From assembly GCA_019931185.1 (NCBI GenBank), contig JAINDK010000095.1, forward strand, positions 1 to 56,442: a stretch of DNA of 56,442 bases, read 5' to 3'. This stretch comes from Bryobacter sp. CoA8 C33. Its GTDB lineage: Bacteria; Acidobacteriota; Terriglobia; Bryobacterales; Bryobacteraceae. Shown here one piece after another: positions 1 to 7,995 of the stretch. Each line of letters begins with the position of its first letter. Within the stretch, counting starts at the first letter, position 1. A program made the position numbers and the translations under genes. The notes below the pieces were generated by a model, which was not told where the DNA came from, made no database searches, and was given only the letters and a program-made list of their open reading frames with translations.

Positions 1-171
1 ACTCGCTGTTTCGAAAAGCGGCCTCACGAGTTGAAAATTCTTGGCCCACAAACGGCCCAGAATCGATCGGCAGCGGGCTGGCAATGGTTTGCTGACCCCC
101 GTGAAAGGGTTGAAATCGGCAAGAGGGGATTTTTTCAACAGACTCCTAGACCGATGATTCAATAGAGGGGC

Positions 172-1275
172 ATGCGAACAGCGAAAGCAGCGGTGCTCAC
201 CGCTTATCAGGCTCCTTTGGAAATCCGGGAATTTCCCCTCAACGAAGACCTGGGTCCAGGAGAAGCCTTGGCCCGGGTAGAAATGGCGGGCATCTGCGGC
301 ACGGATGTTCACTTGTGGAAGGGGGAGTTGCCCATTCCCGTGCCGGTCATCCTGGGACACGAAAGCGCCGGCACCATCCATAAGCTGGGCCCGGGCCTTG
401 AGCGGGACTGGACCGGCCAGGAGTTACGCGCCGGGGACCGCGTCGTGTGGGCGAGCAGTATCGTCTGCGGTGAATGCTATTACTGCCGCATCAAGCGCAC
501 TCCGACGCGCTGCCTGAAGCGCAAAGCTTATGGCATTTCCTATTGTTGTGAAGAGGCGCCGCATTTGCGCGGCGGCTATAGTGAATGGATCCTGCTGCGG
601 CCGGGATCCTCGATTTTCCGTCTGCCGGACGAAGTGAGTTTTGCCTCGATTGTCGGCGCGGGTTGTGCCCTTAATACCGCGTTGCATGGTATCGAGCGCA
701 TTGGCATCGACCGGGGCGACACGGTTGTGGTTCAGGGCGCCGGGCCGGTGGGGCTGGCGGCGCTCGCCGTGGCCATTGCCAGCGGGGCGGGAAAGACGAT
801 CCTGGTCGGAGGACCGGCGCACCGTTTGAAGATGGCGGTCGAATTCGGGGCCGACGCCGTTGTGAGTCTCGAGGATTATCCCGAGGCGGAGGCCCGCCGC
901 CAAGCGGTGTTGCGCGAGACCGGAGAACACGGGGCTGATGTTGTGCTGGAATGCGTGGGACATCCCTCTGCCGTGCCTGAAGGCATGGAGCTTTGCCGCG
1001 ACGGCGGCCGCTATCTGGTTCTGGGGCAATACGCCAACGCCGGCAATGTCGAGTTCAATCCGCATGTCATCACGCGGAAGCAGTTGACTGTCATGGGCAG
1101 TTGGGCTTTTGAGGCACGCCATGTCTGGGGGGCCGTTGAATTCCTGGCCGGGTCCGCGCGCTGGCGGCAGCTTTTTGAAAAGCAGGTGACGCACCGCTTT
1201 TCTCTGGACCAGGCCGACGAGGCGCTGGCCACGGTCAGGCGGCTCGAGGCCGGCAAAGCAGTGATTCTGCCCTGA
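172..1275 (+). CDS. Zinc-dependent medium-chain alcohol dehydrogenase
   Basis: This 367-residue protein is a medium-chain dehydrogenase/reductase that should oxidise an alcohol or polyol with NAD(P). The N-terminal catalytic fold shows GICGTD (catalytic Cys), GHE in VILGHESAGTI, and a four-Cys structural zinc lobe (CGECYYC, then C about 9 residues on). The Rossmann domain starts at VVVQGAGPVGLAAL. Length is normal for the family. The ATG at 172 is preceded by AGAGGGG about 4 bases upstream. It lies just before the SNF2 gene, with 23 bases between them, and shares no obvious pathway with it. Substrate cannot be read from the sequence; threonine-, sorbitol- and phosphonate-associated dehydrogenases share this layout. 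Confidence 0.9.
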   Translation: MRTAKAAVLTAYQAPLEIREFPLNEDLGPGEALARVEMAGICGTDVHLWKGELPIPVPVILGHESAGTIHKLGPGLERDWTGQELRAGDRVVWASSIVCGECYYCRIKRTPTRCLKRKAYGISYCCEEAPHLRGGYSEWILLRPGSSIFRLPDEVSFASIVGAGCALNTALHGIERIGIDRGDTVVVQGAGPVGLAALAVAIASGAGKTILVGGPAHRLKMAVEFGADAVVSLEDYPEAEARRQAVLRETGEHGADVVLECVGHPSAVPEGMELCRDGGRYLVLGQYANAGNVEFNPHVITRKQLTVMGSWAFEARHVWGAVEFLAGSARWRQLFEKQVTHRFSLDQADEALATVRRLEAGKAVILP

Positions 1276-1298
1276 CGGCTGAATGTTAACATTCGTTC

Positions 1299-4166
1299 TT
1301 GGGGTTTGAATGTTCGGCGCACGAGGGGCGCTTGTATTTATGGGCGTCTGGTGGAGCCGGTGAGCTAAATTCACTGCTCGACGCAATTGGTCTCGGCAAC
1401 GTCAAGCGGGAGCGGGCTTATGTCTGGACGCCCGAGGCGAGCGGGTTATTTGAGCAAAGGACAGAGCCGGTGGTGCCACTGGGGGTTGACACGTGGGCGC
1501 GCTTGTGGCCGGAATGGCTGGACGGGGCGCCGGCTGTAGGCGATAGCGCGGTGTTTTGGGCGCACAGCGCGCTTTTCGTTTGGCGGCTGATGGCGAATTG
1601 GGGGTATCTGCCCGTGCTTGAACGAGGCCGCGAGGGTTATGAAGCGCGTTGGGCTCCACGCTTCACGGGTGAATCGCGCCGTTACTTTGAAGAGCTGCTT
1701 GCGGCGATGCCGGAATCGGCGCGGGCGCTTTGCTGGGATGCAGACCGCAGACCGGAGACGCCGCGCCGCGCCGTTCTGGAAGGCGTGCTGGGGTGGATGC
1801 TCGACGCGCACGCGAGGCGGATTGCGGGCAAGGTGGGGCAGCGCTTTCCGGCCTCCTCGCTTTACAGCAAATGGCAGACCGCGCTCAGCCATCCCATCGC
1901 CGTGATCCAGGCGGACCGCAATACGCTGGAGCGTTTTCAGTCTGGCATCCTCGACTGGCAGAAGGGCGTGGATCTCGAGGGGGTGTGCGGCTACCGGCTG
2001 ATCTTCCGTGTGCTCGAACCGCCCGCGGGACAGACGGAAGGATGGATGGTGCAACCGCTCATCGAGGATCTTCTCGAGCCGGGGCGGCAGTATCCGTTAC
2101 AAGGCATCGAAAAGCTGGCATTGCGGGGCGGAGAATTGGCCGCCGACGGAGCTTGGCGCAATTTTGAGCTCGCCATGAACATTTACCCGCCGCTGCAGGC
2201 CTATGAAGATCATGGCGGGGAAGGCATCTACCTGCAGGCCAACCGCGTGATTGAGTTTCTGACGCGCTTCGCGCCGCTGCTCGAACAAGCCGGCTTTGGC
2301 GTCGAGCGTCCCGCTTGGTGGATGGACGGAGCCAGCTTGCATGTCGGTCTGGCGTGCACCTTGCGCTCGGCGAAGAAGGCTCCCGGCGAGCGAAAGGCGA
2401 TGGGCACGCGCGTACGGCTGGATTGGGCGGCTTTGCTGGGCGATATGCCCGTGACGATTGATGAGCTGAACGAGTTGACAAAGCTTCCCGGCGAGATGCA
2501 GCAATTGGGGGGGCGGTGGCTGCGCATCGACACGGTCAGCTTGCGGGATGCCGTCAAGTTTCTCAAGCAGGGTACGGGGCGTGAAATCGCTGCCCGTGAC
2601 GCTTTGCGCGAGGTATTGGGGCTTGGGGGCCGCAGTCTCGAGATTCGGGAAGTTCGCTCCGAGGGGTGGATTGGAGATCTGCTCCGGCGGCTGCGGGACC
2701 CTGGCCAGATCAAGGAACTGGCGCCGCCGCCGGGGCTGCGCGGGGAGATGCGGCCCTACCAGTGCCGCGGATATTCCTGGCTGCATTTTCTCAGCAGCTT
2801 TGGGCTGGGTGCTTGTCTGGCGGACGACATGGGCCTTGGGAAATCGCTGCAACTTTTGGCGCTGCTCGCCGCCCGCCATGGCACTGAGCGCCCCACGCTG
2901 CTGGTTTGTCCGACCTCGGTGATCGGCAACTGGGAAAGGGAAGTGCAGAAGTTTTTCCCCGCCCTTCGCGCCATGGTGCATCATGGCGCGCAAAGGGCCA
3001 AGGAAGGGGAATTCGCCGCCCTCGCCACCCAGCACGATCTGGTGTTGACCAGCTACAGCCTGCTGCACCGGGACATGCCCACCTTCGCCGCCGTGGAGTG
3101 GGATGGGATCGTGCTCGACGAGGCGCAGAACATCAAGAACTTTGAGACTAAGCAATCCCGTGCTGCGCGGCAGATTGCCGCCGGGTTCCGCGTGGCCCTC
3201 ACCGGCACGCCGGTGGAGAATCACGTCGGCGACCTGTATTCACTCATGGAGTTTCTCAATCCCGGATTACTTGGCAGCCATAAGGATTTCCAGCAGCGCT
3301 ACTACAAGCCGATCCAGAACCAGCAGAGCCAGCGGGCCACGGCCCAATTGCGCAGCCTGACGGCGCCCTTTGTTCTCCGCCGTCTGAAGACGGATCGCAG
3401 CATTCTCACCGACCTGCCGGAGAAGATGGAGTTGAAGACATACTGCAGGCTGACGCGGGAGCAGGCGCGGCTGTACGAGGACGTTAAGAACGGCTTTTTC
3501 GTCGACGTGGAGGGCAAGAGCGAGATGGAGCGCCGCGGCCTGATCCTTGCCACGATTTCGCGCCTCAAGCAGGTCTGCAATCATCCCGCGCAACTGCTCA
3601 AGGACGGCAGCGATCTGGACGGGCGCAGCGGCAAGCTGACACGGCTGACGGAGATCCTGGAAGAGGTGCTGGCGGCCGGGGAGAAAGCGCTCATCTTCTC
3701 GCAGTTCGCCGAGATGGGCAGGCTGCTCGAGCAGCATTGCGCGGCGCATTTTGGCCGCGAGGTTTTGTTTCTGCATGGCGGCGTGCCGCGCAAGGACCGT
3801 GACCGGATGGTGGCGCAATTCGAACGGCCCGATGGCGCCAGCCTGTTCGTGCTGTCTCTCAAGGCAGGCGGCACGGGGCTCAACCTGACCGCGGCGAACC
3901 ATGTTTTTCACTTTGACCGGTGGTGGAACCCCGCCGTGGAGAACCAGGCTACGGATCGCGCCTTCCGCATCGGACAAACCCGCGCCGTGCAGGTGCACAA
4001 GTTTATCTGCATGGGCACGCTCGAAGAGCACATCGACCAGATGGTGGAGCAGAAGCAGATGCTCGCCGACCGGGTAGTCGAGGCGGGTGAAGTATGGTTG
4101 ACGGAGATGTCCAATCAGCAACTGCGAGACTTGTTTTCGCTTTCGCGCGAGGCTTGGGAGGACTGA
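1299..4166 (+). CDS. SNF2/Rad54-family DNA-dependent ATPase (helicase-like)
   Basis: This is a 955-residue bacterial SNF2 protein that translocates on DNA using ATP. The first ~480 residues resemble the SNF2-associated domain of bacterial members. The ATPase core then shows Walker A DDMGLGKSLQ, the LVCPTSVIGNW motif Ia region, a DEAQ box (IVLDEAQNIKN) and ALTGTPVEN. The second RecA lobe has LSLKAGGTGLNL and FDRWWNPAVENQATDRAFRIGQ. The start is a TTG at 1299; an in-frame stop at 1287 rules out an earlier start, but a slightly later TTG (1332) is possible. Its stop overlaps the next start as TGATG, so it is translationally coupled to the SWIM gene. Confidence 0.93.
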   Translation: MGFECSAHEGRLYLWASGGAGELNSLLDAIGLGNVKRERAYVWTPEASGLFEQRTEPVVPLGVDTWARLWPEWLDGAPAVGDSAVFWAHSALFVWRLMANWGYLPVLERGREGYEARWAPRFTGESRRYFEELLAAMPESARALCWDADRRPETPRRAVLEGVLGWMLDAHARRIAGKVGQRFPASSLYSKWQTALSHPIAVIQADRNTLERFQSGILDWQKGVDLEGVCGYRLIFRVLEPPAGQTEGWMVQPLIEDLLEPGRQYPLQGIEKLALRGGELAADGAWRNFELAMNIYPPLQAYEDHGGEGIYLQANRVIEFLTRFAPLLEQAGFGVERPAWWMDGASLHVGLACTLRSAKKAPGERKAMGTRVRLDWAALLGDMPVTIDELNELTKLPGEMQQLGGRWLRIDTVSLRDAVKFLKQGTGREIAARDALREVLGLGGRSLEIREVRSEGWIGDLLRRLRDPGQIKELAPPPGLRGEMRPYQCRGYSWLHFLSSFGLGACLADDMGLGKSLQLLALLAARHGTERPTLLVCPTSVIGNWEREVQKFFPALRAMVHHGAQRAKEGEFAALATQHDLVLTSYSLLHRDMPTFAAVEWDGIVLDEAQNIKNFETKQSRAARQIAAGFRVALTGTPVENHVGDLYSLMEFLNPGLLGSHKDFQQRYYKPIQNQQSQRATAQLRSLTAPFVLRRLKTDRSILTDLPEKMELKTYCRLTREQARLYEDVKNGFFVDVEGKSEMERRGLILATISRLKQVCNHPAQLLKDGSDLDGRSGKLTRLTEILEEVLAAGEKALIFSQFAEMGRLLEQHCAAHFGREVLFLHGGVPRKDRDRMVAQFERPDGASLFVLSLKAGGTGLNLTAANHVFHFDRWWNPAVENQATDRAFRIGQTRAVQVHKFICMGTLEEHIDQMVEQKQMLADRVVEAGEVWLTEMSNQQLRDLFSLSREAWED

Positions 4167-4942
4167 TGGCACGCCGTCAACGGCTCCGGCTGCAACCCCG
4201 CACCCCGCTGGGCCTGCTCTGGGCAGACTGGATCAACGGCTACGCTGTCGGGCACGAGCGGTTGGCAAAGAGTCTTGATTATGCCGAAGGCGGCGCGGTC
4301 TCGGACCTTCGCATCGACGGGAGCACGGTTGAGGCAATTGTCCGAGGGAATAGCCCGCAGCCCTACCAGGTTATCTGGCAGTTCTCACCGATAGACAAGC
4401 AGAGATGGAAATTGTTCTGGAGCGCCATGTCGCCCGAGGCGATTCGCGAATACCGCAAAGGCGCCCCCGGACTTGCCACCGAGGCGGCTCTGGCCGCGGC
4501 CGATATTCATCTGCTGCCTGAGCGCTACAAACATCTCCGGCCCGCCTGCACATGTCCGGACTGGATCCGGCCCTGTAAGCATGCCCTGGCCGTACTTCGT
4601 ATACTCGGCCTCGCCGTCGAGGAAGACCCGATGCTGTTGCTGAGCCTGCGCGACGGCATTGAGCGGGAGGGCGAGACGCCGCCGGAGCCGCAAGCAGCCG
4701 GGCCGCCCGGCGAGGCGCTTGACGCGGGCCGCTTCTGGAAAGGGAGCATCGATTGGGAACCCTGGCGCGCGGCCATGCTGACCGCCGGCAGCCCGGCCCG
4801 GTTGCTCAAGAGGCTCGGCCCCGTGTCGGTGTATGGTATCAAGATGGATCCGGATGCGATCTTCAAGCCCGTTTATGAAGGTGTCGCCTCTGAAGCCAGG
4901 CAAGTTGTGGAATCGATACTTCGGAAGGACAAGAAACCATGA
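4166..4942 (+). CDS. SWIM zinc-finger domain protein
   Basis: This 258-residue protein carries a SWIM zinc finger, CxCx6CxH: Cys128, Cys130, Cys137 and His139 in ACTCPDWIRPCKHALAVL. SWIM fingers bind DNA or proteins. The ATG at 4166 overlaps the TGA of the SNF2 gene by one base; an open frame continues upstream to 4094 but lies wholly inside the helicase gene, so the later start is preferred. SWIM proteins next to SNF2 ATPases are a recurrent bacterial pair, which suggests the two act as one complex. The rest of the protein shows no recognised catalytic motif. Confidence 0.88.
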   Translation: MARRQRLRLQPRTPLGLLWADWINGYAVGHERLAKSLDYAEGGAVSDLRIDGSTVEAIVRGNSPQPYQVIWQFSPIDKQRWKLFWSAMSPEAIREYRKGAPGLATEAALAAADIHLLPERYKHLRPACTCPDWIRPCKHALAVLRILGLAVEEDPMLLLSLRDGIEREGETPPEPQAAGPPGEALDAGRFWKGSIDWEPWRAAMLTAGSPARLLKRLGPVSVYGIKMDPDAIFKPVYEGVASEARQVVESILRKDKKP

Positions 4943-5634
4943 GAGCATCTTGCCTCGTGCTGCTGGCCGGCGTGCTGGGCGCACAGGATAACCCTGAACT
5001 CGAGAGGGCCCGCAAGACGTTGGCCGACTGGCCGAACCTCACCCGGTACGCGCAGGAAAACGCCAAGCTGAGCCCGGTCGAAGGGCGCGTGGTGTTCTTG
5101 GGGGATTCGATTACCGATGCCTGGGGACGCCGCGCCGGAAAGTTTTGGCCCGATCGCCCCTATGTCAACCGCGGCATCAGCGGACAGACCACGCCGCAGA
5201 TGCTGATTCGCTTTCGTCCCGACGTGATCGCTCTCGCTCCCAAGGCAGTCGTGATCCTGGCTGGTACGAATGATCTGGCGGGGAATACGGGGCCGATGAC
5301 TCTTGAGCAGATCGAGGGCAATCTGCAGTCGATGGCCGAGTTGGCCACCGCCAACGGCATCCGTGTCGTATTCGCCAGCGTGCTTCCCGTCTGCGACTAT
5401 TACCGGCCGCAAACCGAACGCCGGCCGCCTGCGAAAATCCTCGCCCTCAATGCCTGGCTCGAGGAGTACTGCCGCAAGCACGGCCATGTCTACCTCGACC
5501 ATTATTCGTCCATGCTCGACGAGGCCAAGATGCTCAAGAAGGAGCTCACCAACGATGGCCTGCATCCGAACGCCGAAGGCTACGCCGTGATGGAGCCGCT
5601 GGTTGAGAAGGCGCTGGCCAAGGTGCTTCGCTGA
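4939..5634 (+). CDS. Exported SGNH/GDSL-family hydrolase
   Basis: This 231-residue SGNH hydrolase is an esterase, lipase or carbohydrate deacetylase. Block I is VVFLGDSIT with the nucleophile Ser57, block III is LAGTNDLAG, and block V near the C-terminus is NDGLHPN, supplying the Asp and His. A short N-terminal leader (MRASCLVLLAGVLGAQ) suggests export. The start overlaps the SWIM gene stop by four bases (ATGA), so it is co-transcribed with the helicase pair although its job looks unrelated. The real substrate is unknown; acetyl-sugar or phospholipid esters are both possible. Confidence 0.88.
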   Translation: MRASCLVLLAGVLGAQDNPELERARKTLADWPNLTRYAQENAKLSPVEGRVVFLGDSITDAWGRRAGKFWPDRPYVNRGISGQTTPQMLIRFRPDVIALAPKAVVILAGTNDLAGNTGPMTLEQIEGNLQSMAELATANGIRVVFASVLPVCDYYRPQTERRPPAKILALNAWLEEYCRKHGHVYLDHYSSMLDEAKMLKKELTNDGLHPNAEGYAVMEPLVEKALAKVLR

Positions 5635-5718
5635 CCGCGCTGGCGCACCTTGGGTGCAGGCTCCAGCATGCCCCATCCCCTCGTGCCATCGGACTCTGAT
5701 ACCCCCATATCTAGCGCC

Positions 5719-5773
5719 TTGACCCCGTTCTGGTTCTGACTCATATTTATAAGGTCACTCTGCGTCAGAACGG
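5719..5773 (+). promoter_or_regulatory. Promoter and nested inverted repeats upstream of merR-type gene
   Basis: A TTGACC hexamer at 5719-5724 is followed after 19 bases by TATTTA at 5744-5749, the over-long spacer typical of MerR-activated promoters. Two overlapping inverted repeats frame the region: CCGTTCTG (5726-5733) with CAGAACGG (5766-5773), and GTTCTGAC (5733-5740) with GTCAGAAC (5764-5771). They are a candidate autoregulatory operator for the gene at 5786. The repeats are seen directly; the function is inferred. Confidence 0.45.
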
Positions 5774-5785
5774 AAAGGGGTATTT

Positions 5786-6298
5786 ATGGTTAAAACAAAA
5801 AAGACGAAATTTGATTTACTGGTTCCGTCTCCCTCCTTTACTTCCGCCGACGTGGCTGAGTTGACCGGTGTCAGCCTGCGGCAGCTGCAGTGGTGGGACG
5901 AGAAAAAGGTGGTCTCGCCGCGGCAGGAAGGACACCGGCGTCTTTATTTGACCGAAGAAGTGCTGGAAATTTCGGTCATCGCCGAGTTGCGGCGCAAGGG
6001 TTTCTCGCTGCAAAAGATCCGCCGGGTTTTGCGCTTTCTGCAGCGCAACATCGGCAAGCGGTTGGCCGAGGTGCTGGATGTGCGCTCGGACCTGCATCTG
6101 GTTACCGACGGCAAGAGCATTTATCTCGAAGACAACACGCACGTCATCATCGATATCTTCAAGAACGCCGACCAGCCGCTGTTTTTGGTCTCGGTCTCTG
6201 ACCAGGTGCGCCGCATTCAGGGCAGCCTGCCGGCGGCGCGCAAGCCCGTCGGACGCGAATCGGCCCCGCCGGCGGCGGTATCCCGCAAAGCCCGCTAA
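5786..6298 (+). CDS. MerR-family transcriptional regulator
   Basis: This 170-residue protein has an N-terminal MerR winged helix: SADVAELTGVSLRQLQWWDE, then HRRLYLTEEVLEISVIAELR and the arm RRKGFSLQKIRRVLRFLQ. MerR proteins twist long-spacer promoters to activate or repress them. The C-terminal ~70 residues are not a known heavy-metal loop: there are no clustered Cys, so it is not MerR, ZntR or CueR proper. The ATG at 5786 follows AAAGGGG at about 5775-5781. The region just upstream holds an inverted-repeat operator candidate, so autoregulation is likely. The effector is unknown. Confidence 0.88.
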   Translation: MVKTKKTKFDLLVPSPSFTSADVAELTGVSLRQLQWWDEKKVVSPRQEGHRRLYLTEEVLEISVIAELRRKGFSLQKIRRVLRFLQRNIGKRLAEVLDVRSDLHLVTDGKSIYLEDNTHVIIDIFKNADQPLFLVSVSDQVRRIQGSLPAARKPVGRESAPPAAVSRKAR

Positions 6299-6346
6299 GT
6301 TTTTTGAAGCCTTTCGTCAGCCGTCTCCGTCCTGTTGACAGTGACG

Positions 6347-6369
6347 TATACTGAAGGCATCATTGGAGG
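6347..6369 (+). promoter_or_regulatory. Putative -10 box and ribosome binding site of ctpA
   Basis: A TATACT hexamer at 6347-6352 could be a -10 box, although no good -35 lies at the right distance. GGAGG at 6365-6369 sits 11 bases before the ATG at 6381. This supports that ATG over an in-frame TTG at 6363 that would overlap the ribosome binding site. Confidence 0.4.
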
Positions 6370-6380
6370 CCCCATCACTT

Positions 6381-7979
6381 ATGGCGCGTAGTCGGACATC
6401 CTGGCTGATCATCCCTTTTTTAGTGGCACTTTGTTCCGTGCTTGGCGGCGTTTTCGGCCCTGAGTTGGACGAAGTAAACGCCGCGACCACCGAGGATGAC
6501 ATCAAGGCAGGCTTGCGCGTCTTCTCGAAAGTCTACGAGACGGTGGAAAACAACTTCGCCGAGAAAATTACGGCCGACCGGGCAATCTACCAGGGTGCGA
6601 TTCCGGGTATGTTGCGGACTCTCGACCCGCACTCCAATTTTTACGACCCCAAGATGTATGCGCAGATGCGGGAAGACCAGCGTGGGCGCTACTTTGGTGT
6701 CGGCATGGTGATCAGCGCCCGCAACGGCCGAATCATTGTGCAAGCCCCCTTTCCCGGCTCACCGGCTTACAAGGCGGGCATCCGCCCGGGGGATGTCATT
6801 GCCGTCGTGAACGACAAGAAAACGGATAACCTCACGACGTCCGAGGTGGCTGACCTGCTTCGGGGACCGCGTGGCACGCAAGCTCAGATTGTTCTGCGCC
6901 GGGAAGGCGTGGATGCTCCGCTGACCGTGAACGTGACGCGCGACGAGATCCCGCGCAAGAGCGTCAAGGACGCCTTCTGGCTGAAGCCGGGCATCATGTA
7001 TATCGATATCGAGTCCTTCAACGAGAACACCAGCACCGAGGTGAACGATAACTTCAAGCGGCTCGGGGAACAGAATGTCAGGGGTTTGGTGCTCGACCTG
7101 CGCTCAAATCCGGGCGGATTGTTAAACGAAGGAGTTGCGGTAGCCGGCCGATTCTTGCAAAAGGGGCAACTGGTCGTGAGCCATCGTGGCCGGGCTAATC
7201 CGGAGCGCACCTACACGGAGCGCCGCGGCTCCGGTCCTTATGATTATCCGATTGTCGTTGTGGTCAACAAGTTTTCCGCCTCGGCGGCTGAGATCGTCGC
7301 TGGCGCTTTGCAGGATCATGACCGCGCCTGGGTGATTGGGGAAGATACCTTCGGCAAGGGTTTGGTCCAGACCGTATATCCGTTGAGCGAGAATAGCGGG
7401 CTGGCGTTGACGACGGCCAAGTATTACACCCCCAGCGGCCGCCTGATCCAGCGTGACTACTCCAATATCAGCTTCTTCGACTATTACTACCGCAAGGAAA
7501 CCGAGCAGAAGAATCCGAAGGACGTCAAGATGACGGATTCCGGGCGGGCAGTGTTTGGTGGCAATGGCATTGCGCCGGACGAAAAATTCACAGCGGCGCC
7601 TCTCAATAAGTTCCAAATCGAGCTGCTGCGCCGCGCTGCGTTCTTCGGCTTCACCCCCGTGTACTTCGGCGGCAAGGAAGCAAAGCTTCCCACGGGCTGG
7701 AGCCCGGACGCCAAGGTCATCGAGGAATTCAAGGCCTATCTGAAAAAATCGAACGCTACCTTCACGGAAGAAGAATTCAAGGACAATCTGGAGTGGGTGC
7801 GCAATACGTTGCAAGCCGAGTTCTACAAGACGGCTTTCGACATTGACGAAGCCGCCAAGTATGAAGTGGAAATCGATCCCGAAGTCAGACGCGCGGTGGA
7901 AGCCCTTCCCAAGGCACGCGAGTTGGTTGAAAAGGCGCGCAAGATGATCGTGCAGCGCATGGCGGAGCCGCAACGCTAA
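6381..7979 (+). CDS. ctpA: S41-family C-terminal processing peptidase (CtpA/Prc type)
   Basis: This 532-residue periplasmic serine protease trims the C-termini of exported or envelope proteins. It has an N-terminal membrane anchor or signal (WLIIPFLVALCSVLGGVFG), then a PDZ domain around residues 100-190 with the FGVGMVISARNGRI and AYKAGIRPGDVIAVVND segments. The S41 core contains GLVLDLRSNPGG, the nucleophile Ser in KFSASAAEIVAGAL and the general-base Lys in DTFGKGLVQT. About 150 residues of extra C-terminal sequence rich in charged residues follow. The chosen start has a GGAGG ribosome binding site. The gene is followed 16 bases later by guaA. Confidence 0.93.
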   Translation: MARSRTSWLIIPFLVALCSVLGGVFGPELDEVNAATTEDDIKAGLRVFSKVYETVENNFAEKITADRAIYQGAIPGMLRTLDPHSNFYDPKMYAQMREDQRGRYFGVGMVISARNGRIIVQAPFPGSPAYKAGIRPGDVIAVVNDKKTDNLTTSEVADLLRGPRGTQAQIVLRREGVDAPLTVNVTRDEIPRKSVKDAFWLKPGIMYIDIESFNENTSTEVNDNFKRLGEQNVRGLVLDLRSNPGGLLNEGVAVAGRFLQKGQLVVSHRGRANPERTYTERRGSGPYDYPIVVVVNKFSASAAEIVAGALQDHDRAWVIGEDTFGKGLVQTVYPLSENSGLALTTAKYYTPSGRLIQRDYSNISFFDYYYRKETEQKNPKDVKMTDSGRAVFGGNGIAPDEKFTAAPLNKFQIELLRRAAFFGFTPVYFGGKEAKLPTGWSPDAKVIEEFKAYLKKSNATFTEEEFKDNLEWVRNTLQAEFYKTAFDIDEAAKYEVEIDPEVRRAVEALPKARELVEKARKMIVQRMAEPQR

Positions 7980-7995
7980 GCCTTATCCTGTTAGT

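Noticed and set aside
1-171. A partial gene at the left edge.
   Set aside because: No open frame with recognisable content; stops occur in all frames I read.
6335-6352. TTGACA followed by TATACT as a promoter for ctpA.
   Set aside because: The spacer is only 6 bases; the two hexamers cannot form one promoter.
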